NCBI GenBank assembly: GCA_047967505.1
Contig: CM106540.1
DNA: 64,000 bases
Direction: 5' to 3' (one strand)
Source: Dipteris shenzhenensis
Taxonomy: Eukaryota; Polypodiophyta; Polypodiopsida; Gleicheniales
Shown: positions 44,101 through 54,160 of the stretch, in pieces
How the letters are laid out: the number at the start of each line of letters is the position of its first letter
How positions within the stretch are numbered: position 1 is the stretch's first letter
Position numbers and translations under genes: made by a program
The notes under the pieces: generated by a model
What the model was told of the DNA's origin: nothing
Database searches by the model: none
The model's input: the letters and a program-made list of their open reading frames with translations, nothing else

Positions 44101-47100
44101 TGTTTCCCAGGGGGGGTGACTTGTAGATGCATGCCTACAGTGACTCAGATTGGGCTAGAGACTATGACACTAGGCAATCCACAAGTGGCAATTGTTTCTT
44201 TTTGGGCAAAGCTTGTATTTCTTGGTTAAGCAAGAAACAGTATACAGTGGCTACCTCCTCATGTGAAGCTGAGTACAGGGCAGCTTTCACATTGATAGTT
44301 GAATGTGTTTGGCTGCGTCGTTTATTTGCTGATCTTCATCTTTCATTGGAGGGTCCTTCTCCAATTCTCACTGATAGCCAGAGTGCTATTGCAGTGGCAA
44401 AGAATCCTGTGTTTCATGCTCGCACGAAGCACATTGAGGTTCACTATCACTACGTCAGAGAGAAGTTGCATGCAGGAGAGATCAGTATGATCTATGTGTC
44501 AACACATGACAATGTTGCATACATTTTCACCAAAGCACTTCCACGTGAAAAGTTTGAGGCATTTTGCAGTGCCCTGAACTTATCTCCTTTTGGTGATTGA
44601 TCATTTCCTTGTACATGACATTGGCACTGCAGGGGGGTGTTAGAATTATTGTTATAATTTAGCAGTGACCAATGTAATGTAATAAGTAGGTTAGGGGCAC
44701 TTTTCCCTCATTTTAGAGGTTTTTCCCTCTAACCACAGTTAGTTCACTAACTATGGTTAGTGAAGGATAAGGTTTTGCCACTTGGAGAAAACCTATCCCA
44801 CTCTTCAATTGTAACACTCTTCTATTGCAACTATTGCTTTCAGCTCTCACTCTCCTACTCTCTTGCTCACTCTCCGACTCACAAAAAGAACAAGGAGCCA
44901 GCTTGCACATGAGATAGAACACCAAACTTGGGACTGAAATGTGCTGCTGGAGGCTGGGAACTGAATCAGCCTTATATAGGGGGCTGTAAGGCCCGACCTG
45001 ACCAGCCCAACAGGCTGGCTGGTAGGGCTCCTTTTAGCAGCCTTAGGGGCCGACCTTGTAGGAGCCACGGCTGCCAATGAAAGGCGCCTTCCCCAGCCCT
45101 TTTCCTTGCTTGGAGCATGCCTTTTGGGGCCTGCAAAACCTTGTGCCTGGGGTGCTGCAATTTGCTGACAAGACAATTAGTTGTCTCTGGATTCTTTGCA
45201 ACCTGGGCTTGACCTTGGTACATTTGACACGTACAACACATATGATCTTCATTCCAAACTTCAAGAGGTTCCACGAAGCCTATACTCATCACATTCCACG
45301 TCACTGCCTGTCACAGAATAGATAGATGCTTGCTGTAGCCAAATCCCTGAAGCGGAAGACTGTTACCCAAGATCACACCTTAGTGATGGTATCCCTCATC
45401 CGGCTCTCCACAGAACTTCAAATGGTTGTTAAATTACACGGTGCAGCGGAACAGAAACTGAACAAAGAATAGAGAGTACACAGCAAACTGGAGAGGAACC
45501 AAATTTTCCTTCAATACGGATGTAGTATAGATGATGGCTCTGTCCACCCGTGCGCTCCCACAGTGGAGCTTAGATGGCGATCTAGAGAGATATTAGGTGA
45601 AGAGCTACTAGCTGGAAGATCTGATCTGATCTGAATTGATCTGATACAATGGATTGGGAAGGTCGCCTCTTTATAGCTATGAGGGCGGTAGTTGGATCAA
45701 CCTAGTCGGTGGAGCCGACCAGTCAACCTAGTTAGTGGAACCGACCAGTCGTCCATGGAATATCCAAGGAATATTCCCTATATTGTCGCCTTGGGGGCTC
45801 TCACCCCCGAACCCCCACCAGGGGGGGCCCCTGGGACCCCCCAGCTAGGGAGCAGCTTGGGGCCAGCTGGCCCCTAGATCCCAGCAAGAGCAAGGGGCTC
45901 CCCCCTGGGACCCCCTAGCTAGGGTGCAGCTTGGGGGCCAGCTGGCCCCTAGATCCTAGCAAGAACAAGGGGCTCCCACACAATCACCTTTCTACCATCA
46001 ACGATCTCATTGATAGACCTCATCTGACATGCAAGTTAAGATCCATGCAGTGTCCGAGGCTCACACATGGCTTCTCCTCATATGGGGGCCTTACAAATTG
46101 AGCACCTTGAACCACTGGACCAGGAGGATGGGGCATTGAGCATATCTAACAATGGTTGCATCTCATCGTCTGCATGCATGGGATGTCCGCCTCCAAGATA
46201 ACTCTAGAAGACATGTGAGGTCTGCTCGATTCTTTCCCTAGTGTCGAAAAGTAAATAATTTTCTGATATGTATTGAGTGCAGTGCATCGTATACACACAG
46301 TTCTACATATGGATGTGGTTTATACTAATCAAAATCATCTGTTTCTAACTACTTGATAGGAACTTCGGGAACTTGGAGCACAGACGGTGTGGGGTAGTCC
46401 CTCTGATATTGGTGCTGTTGTCGGATCGGCTTCCTACGATGTTGTTCTTGAAAACAGTGGCAAGGATCTAGATGCTGTGAAGTATGCTCCCTTGCACAGG
46501 CTTCTGAAAACAAAACACGTTTTTCCTAATCTCTGAAGCAAAAAATAATGAGATCCCAAAAAATTGCATGGATAATATCTTCTGAGTATGGGTAGCCTAT
46601 GTTGACAGCATGTGCCTTCTTTTATGTTTGACTTGGTATCTATCTTCAGTCTTGTACTTGTTCTGTCTCTTAATTTTATGCTTTTGGCCTTAATAACAAT
46701 TTTGTCGGGTATCGATCAGATTTTATGTTTGGAATTTGGAAATCATGTGGTCATTTGTCTATCTTCAGTCTTGTACTTGTTCTTTCTCTTAATTTTATGC
46801 TTTTGGCCTTAATAACAATTTTGTCGGGTATCGATCAGATTCTATGTTTGGAATTTGGAAATCATGTGGTCTACAAATGAATACTATGTTGGACGTACTT
46901 CTTAATATCGAAAATGAACCTACGGGATCTGAATGTACTTTACTTGGCTAGACCTGTCGCAGATTGGGCGAAGGCAAATGGTGCACAGCAGTTTCTTTTC
47001 ATAAGCAGTGCTGGAATTTACAAAACAACAGATGAACCTCCACATGTTGAAGGGGTTAGTTGTGGCTTGTCATTCCTCTAATATGTTTTGCCCTAAAGTG

Positions 47101-50100
47101 TTTCATGCAAAGCTATCTTGGAAGTTTCTTTGAGAATTTGGTCTTTTCAGCTTCAACATATTTATAAGCCTAGGGTTACCAAGATTAAGTTGGCAGGAGG
47201 GCGGTTGGTTTTTTTCCGTGGGGGGGACTCACAGATCATTCCAAAACACTGGTCACATAGAAAGTTTTTTAGTCAATGGAATTGAGACTTGCAATTTAAG
47301 ATTTGTAATAGTAGTCGGATAATTCTCCATGATGCTACCTTGGCCTTCATTCATGTACCTTGAGGATTGCTAATGCATTTGCCTTTTTGCTGTTTAAATT
47401 GGGGTGCTGCTTGAGCTTATTAGGAAAAGCATTGGAGTTGTGTCAATTTCTCCAAATGTCAGCAAACGACAATATTAGTTTTGCACTCATGAATTACTTA
47501 AGTACCATTTGATATGTTTTGAACATTGAGTTTTCTTCCTTGTAAAAACTGTCCTCTTCATGGTTTAATCTTTAGTTGAAAATTGAAATTGATGTTCCCT
47601 CGATATTGTATCATTGATCATTTTGATGTTCTTCTAGAAAAATCGGGCAGCTGATTGGTGTGCATTTAAAGCAGTTCGTTCCCATTAATTAACCTCCCAA
47701 TTCGTGTACTTCTAGTAGCCAGCTTATAATGATTAGTGGAAATTAGTGACTAGTAAGGACTGGCTTCTGCAAGGATTAGTGACTAGGGGCTAGTGACTAA
47801 TGACTGGTAACTCGTGACTGAACATCAGGCTCTAGTCATTAGTTAGGACCAGCCATTGGCCAGGATTAGTTAATAATTGCTAGCTAGAATTGCTAGTGGC
47901 TTGTGAGGAGTGCCTACTTTGGCTATAGTGCCTACTTTGGCTAGTAACTAGTGTCACGAGTCATGCTTGTACTAGTGACTTGTAAGAGTAACTGCTCTTG
48001 GCTAGTGAGTAGTATTTTCTCCCTCTGATTCTCACACTCACTCCACAGCATCACTTGTGTTTTGAGTGCATCATTCTTTCAGTTCAGATAGTATAGAGGA
48101 GAAGAGAGAGTCAGCTAGTCTATCTCCCTGTTACATTAGTATCAGAGCTTCAATTTTTCTTTCCTGAGATAGGGAGGATTAGTTTAGGGACAACCCCACA
48201 GTTTTATGGTCTAGACAAGATTTGGAAAGTACACCATGAGTACTAGTGACCATGCCAATGCAATGCTCAGTAACATTTTGATAGACAAACGTCAGAGCAT
48301 CTTGCGAATAGTCAGCCCTCCGTCTAGCTTCATTATGCTTGATCTTGCCACGGTTGATCAAGCCTATTTCCTGAGGAAAGGTCGGGGAGCAAGCATATAG
48401 AGCTTCAGCCGGGCTGATATGCTTCTTGTATGCCTGGCAAATGCCCTTTAACATTCACACCTCCTGAGCTGTGGTAGGCACATCCCACTCCATTATATCT
48501 TTCATCTTGGCTGGGTCCAGGCGAACACCTGTTGGGGTGATGATGTACCCCAAGTAATGTACTTCCTCCAAGAAGAAATTGCTTTTCTTGGCATTGACGT
48601 ACATACCTATATGAATCCAAGAACATTCCCAAACTCATCCTCTAAAAACACAACATAGTGCAGTTTCAATCTCAAGATAGTAACTCATAATATTGAAAAC
48701 CATAAACTCTATCACGCATAGCAGGGACTAGCTTTTCCTGGCATTGACGTATAACTGGTTGTCCTTTAGAAGTTGAAGAACCTGCTGAACATGCTTCGCA
48801 TGCTGCGCGGGATTCTTTGAGAAAATCAGAATGTCATCTAAAAACACAAAGACACTCTTACCAATCGAAGGTTTAAAGACCCAGAGCATCATACGGTTGA
48901 AGGACACTGGTGCTTCTGTATGGCTGAAGGGCATCTCCTCGTACAAACTCATACGGGGCTTTCTCCGTGCGGAAGGCCGTCTTTTGTATATTCGGCTTGT
49001 GAATCCGGATCTAGTGGTAACCACTCTTCAGATCAATCTTTGAGAGCATCTTGGCCCTATTTAGGCGCGCTCCAAGACGTAGTTGATCCTTAGCATGGGT
49101 AACCTCCTCTTAATGGTCAGCTTGACCAATGTGCGCTAATCCACACACATCAGAGTTGATCTGTCCTTCTTCTTGACGAAAAGGATCGTAGCTGCATACT
49201 GTGGATTACTGAGGCGGATGAAGCCACTTCGTAACAATTCCTCTAATTGTTTCTCAAGCTCCTCTTGCTTAGACGGTAAGGATGCTTGCTAGGGCGTGAC
49301 GATCAAGGAATGAGCTCAATACGATGTTCCTCTAGCCGACTCAAGGGTAGAGCTAGAGGAAGGCTCAATGTGACAAAAATGTCCTAGTACTGCTGAAGCA
49401 AAGCTTCCTGTTTGGGGGTCCTGGCTGGAACTTCCGTACTGGCTGAGTTGACGTAGATTATGTATGCCTCACCTCCCCGTCGGATCTCACATGCCATTTG
49501 GATTGCGGAAATCAAAGGGCGAGGCAACGTGTTCTTGAGCCAAGAGATGATCTTAGCCCCATGATGTGGAATTTTGAGGTCCAAACCTTGGTGCTAATAG
49601 TCAAGACAAACTTCAAACTAGTGCCACCATCAGGCTCCCAAGATGATGTCTGAAGCCTGAGTTGGTGCTACCCTGAAAGTACAGGTATCTTCCCACCCTC
49701 CTATCTTTTAAGTGGTTGTTGCGGCCACCATGTTGCTCTCCACTTGCACTCTTGTCAAGGCCCCATTTAGAGCTATGGTATTTGAGGGGGTAAGAGGCAA
49801 CATGGCTCACTGAGCTGCTTTGGTAGAAATGATGTCCTCGAAACTCCTTGAATCTCCGAGAATACTTTATGGCCGCTACCCCTTCTGCTGATCTTCGACC
49901 ACTGAGGTAGTCTTGGCTTGAGTCAAAGCTGTAGAAGAACCACCTGACGTGGCTCCTTCTACCTGAAGCTTGTTGAACTGTGGGCAATCTTGCTTGATGT
50001 GCCCGTGCACATGGCAAAAGAAGCAGAGATTGTCTTTGGCATAGGTAGCTTGAGTTGCTACATCCAAGTATCCTCCATAGGCTGATGTCCTTTGCCGTCT

Positions 50101-53100
50101 AGTTTTTCTTATGTTGCCCATTGCCGGATTTCTTCCCACCATCTCTTGACGTGAAATCCTAGGGCTCCTGACTATTTATATATACCTTTGTAAGACTAGA
50201 ATATATCCAATCGTACAAATTTAGGATTTTGTTGTTCTAAAGTCCAAAATTCTACAAAGAAAATAAAAGAGAAAACGAAAGAGAAGAAAAATAAGGTAAC
50301 CAAATTTTTTTTGAAAAACAAAAGGTAGACATACTTAGTAAGCAAAGTAACACCTATGCCACCATCAGTGCCCAAGCATAAGCAACTATATTGGGTTATC
50401 AAACTCTCTTTTGAAACTAAAAGAAAAATGGGCTGTTCCGCTCCCGGCTTTTTGTTTTCAGCTTATGTTCACTCATTCTACACATGCCTAAGGCCGATAC
50501 ACCATATATAAAAGACTTCATATCTAAGATTGTGCGTACTTTTTTCATTATTTTTCTTGTATTATACCTCTTGTGTTTTAGTAAAGTGATAAAATTACTA
50601 CATAAGAGTGATAAAAGAGTCCTTTGTTCTACAAAGACAGAAAAATCTATGGAATCCAATGTGAGGAATTTTTATAATGTATAAACCACTGAATTCAGGC
50701 TATTCACGTTTATCATATGTATCAACCTCTAATCCTACGAAAGATTGAGAAATTCTAAGATCTAAGAAAACACAAGAATCCCTTTGTGAAGTGCAGTTCA
50801 GTCCGCAAGAGTCACGAGGATGGATTCCTTCTGTAAAAGCAAAAGTGTCTTTGTACATAAAGTCTTGAAAGTCAGGAACATCTGATACAAATAAATCATC
50901 TATAAGACGCCTAACTTGGCTAAGCTTATGGAAAATGATAGGGCAAGTATTGGTAGAAATAAGACGTTGCATAAACTCTGCCCATAGGGATTCCTATAAT
51001 TTGTTGAGACAAGGAATCACCTATTGTCATGTAAAGATTATCTAAAAGAAAATCTATCCAAAAGCAAACATCTTCAATGCTTTATGACCTTTGTGAATCT
51101 TTTCTTTTTAGAATCACTGTCATGATCTGTATTATTTAGCCACAAGAAGTCAAAACATATAATTCTTTTAGCACTTTGCATCTATCTTTGTCAAAAAACA
51201 CTTGGAAAACTTTAGCCTTTAGCTTTTTGATTCTAAACTTCAGATCTTCCAACTCGATCTTTGTATAAAGCTTAGTAAAATCATAGGTTTGAAGGAGAAT
51301 ATAAGACTCTTTTTCTTGAATGCTTCGAGAGGAATTAAAATTTTTTACAATAAGAATCACTCCTAAAGAGTCACTTAAAATCCAGCTTGATTGCGAAGGA
51401 AAAACTTCAGCCATTAGCTTTTTTATTCTAATCTTCAAATCTTCCAACTCGATGTTTGTATAAAGCGTAGTAAAATCATAGGTTTGAAGGAGAATAGGAG
51501 ACTCTTTTTCTTGAATGCTTCGAGAGGAATTAAAATTTTTTACAATAAGAATCACTCCTAAAGAGTCACTTAAAATCCAGCTTGATTGCGAAGGGACATC
51601 TCCCTCCTTTAATAAGTCCCTCCAAAGCTCATGGATACTAGACAAAATGGCTTTGAGCTCAAACCTCTTACTATTGATCTGTTTGGGTCCTTGACCCTCG
51701 TGCATGAGCTCAAAGTTTTGAGCAAGCTCGTATGCACACTCATAATCCCGTGGCCGAAAACTACGGATGTAACATTGGATGTCGAAACGCAGCCCATGAA
51801 GGAATTCGGACTTTCTCTAGCTACAACTGTATGACCACCTAAGTGAACTTGTTGGCATAATGTGTCCCCGTGGCGTAGCTCGTAGAACTAACTCTAAAGC
51901 CTATCTAGGTATGGGGTGCCAGTAACCTTGCTAGGAGGCCTTTCACGAATTTCGTCCATCTGTAAAGAGGTGCCTCCTCGTGTGCATCATAGTGGTCCTT
52001 CTGCCACTTGAGCCACTAGGTGACCATCTCGCCTATAAGGTGCATGGATGTTAGGATGCACTGCTCGTTGTCGTTCCAAGGCATCACTGAAAAATAGCTT
52101 TAGAACTAATTGAGCCACAAAGTCAACACTAAAGGTTCTTGCTTACCATTGTACCTCGTGAAGTTGAGCTTCCTAAGGAAAAGAAGGCTTGACGAGCGGT
52201 GGGAGTCTCTCCCTTTCCTCCCTCGATAGTCGGAGTAGAGAAATGAGGAGTTGCCGATTCGGTTCTTCCTTCTCCCGAGCCCTATGCTCCCATTCTTCCT
52301 TTTCCTCTGAAGTGCTACGTTCTCTGAGCTCCTTGGCCTCTTGAGCCTCGCGGTTCCCCGAGAGTTCCTTGGCTTCTAGAGCCTTGCAATCCTGGAGTTC
52401 CTAGGCTTCCCAAGCCTTGTGGTCTAGGGGGTCCGTGGCTTGCCAAGCCTCCCGATTGCGTTCCTCTTTCACCTCCTGAGCCGCTCGATCACGCTTTCTA
52501 GGGCTTGCTCATCATCGCCCCACATCTCCTGGAGCTAAGCCATGCGGTTGAAGAGAGTCTCAGACTATTATTGTTGCATCTGCATCAAAGTCAGCATCAT
52601 GGCCATCATGGCAAACATTGAAGTATGTGTAGGGTTATGTGGTGGTAGGGGTTGGGAAATGGATCTCTCCTCCCCACTCGTCTTGGACACAAAGGCGCCA
52701 AAAAATCCTCTATGATCGTCGCCATAAACTGTTAAGTTTCAACATTGGCGATTTGGTGATGGTCTAGTACCCTATCCGGCAAAAGGCTTGCTTGAGAAAT
52801 TCTTAGCCAAGTGGATTGGCCTGTATCAAGCGATTCACTTGTCGGCAAAACCACTTATGCCCTTCAACGCTGTGGTCCTCACACTCGCCAAACGAAAACC
52901 ACGGCCCACATTTCACGCATCAAACTATTCTATGCCCGCACGGTCTGCTTTACAGGGGGGAAAGATATCACGACCCCTGGCATCACGTACCCACCTTAGC
53001 AAGCTAAGAATCAGCCATTCTCTCACGAGCTATTGAATAGCTCAGCATGCAAGACCGATTTTGCGGGAATAATCTGCATGGTATAGAGCCGTTGAAGACC

Positions 53101-54127
53101 AAGGAACCGTTTGTAGCTGGAGGAGCCAACCGTTTGTAGCTGGAGGATTATCAATGTTAAGCAAGGCATGAAGGGCATGGGGCTTGCGTTTTGTCCCTGA
53201 TTTCGAGTCGTCTCTTCTCTATTCACGCTTGTTTCCCCGTCCCCTATATTTAAAATTCCTACAAACCGACCTCTTTCAAAACTTAGTATTCATGAATAAA
53301 TGTGGTATCTTCTCTTTACAAGCCCTTGCACACGCACCAAAGGAGCAGAAAAAACAAGTGCCCCAAATGCACTTACACCTAGATCGTACTTGCCAACGAG
53401 CAGCTCGATAAATGAATTGCATACTTCTAATAGCCCTTAGCATCGAAGTGTGGCTGGCCTTTACTCGTGATTGGTCCTTAGCAATGATTAGTGATAGATC
53501 CTTGTGATTAGTGATCAGTGGTGGTTAGTCCCAACTCTTGTCTAGTAACTAGTTCTTAAGTCTAGCTAGTGAGTAGTGATTGGTCTTAACTCTTGACTAT
53601 GTTAGTGCTGATTAGTGTCACTAGTCCATCTCTTGGTTAGGGAGTACGGATTAATCTTGATCAATGACAACTAGATTTTGTATTCCTGATTATTTTGTAA
53701 TGTTCACTAATAATCAGAGGACTAGTGCTAACCAACTAGTGATTGGTGTGTATTGTGGATTGTTCTTTTGTGCTGTACTAGTAGCTTGTCCTAACTCTTG
53801 ATAGTCCTTAGTGCTAATCGAGTAGTTACTAGCGTCTAATCCTGACTAAATGCATTTAGTAGTGGCCAGTGACTAGTCTAAAGTAGCGAGTAGTAAATAG
53901 TGATAGTATTGATTGGGAACGAATCCTAGCCAATGACTAGTGACCAGTTTTGAGTGGCTTGTATGACTAGGATTCTCTTAGTAACAAAGTGAGGTGGCAT
54001 GGGAGCAGCATCGCAAGTAACAAGTCTAGGATCATTTGGAGGTGATGATATACAAGTCATATTATATGTCCAACATATCCGAGAGCGTATATGAGAGTGT
54101 GATGTCCAACATATGGATATTGTATGG

Positions 54128-54160
<33 letters not shown>

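Larger units (their letters stand above)
38032..44883 (+). mobile_element. Copia LTR retrotransposon C in CSP41a intron 1
   Basis: The element lies in sense orientation to CSP41a. The LTRs begin TGTTAGAATTATTG at 38032 and 44638. A 5-bp target duplication AAAAG is at 38027-38031 and 44884-44888. Gag, zinc knuckle, protease, integrase, reverse transcriptase and RNase H follow in Copia order. Premature stops (for example 39680, 42021, 42171, 43143, 43857) and several internal tandem duplications disable it. The usual initiator-Met PBS is not visible after the 5' LTR. Confidence 0.93.
48180..53415 (-). mobile_element. Gypsy LTR retrotransposon D, minus strand, decayed, nested in CSP41a intron 3
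   Basis: On the minus strand the order is probable LTR (53.4-52.7 kb), a TGGCGCC-type PBS (52700-52681), gag (52.6-51.85 kb), zinc knuckle, protease and reverse transcriptase down to 48.18 kb. RNase H and integrase are missing, so the 3' half is lost. A Penelope-like element interrupts gag. The element opposes CSP41a transcription. Confidence 0.82.
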
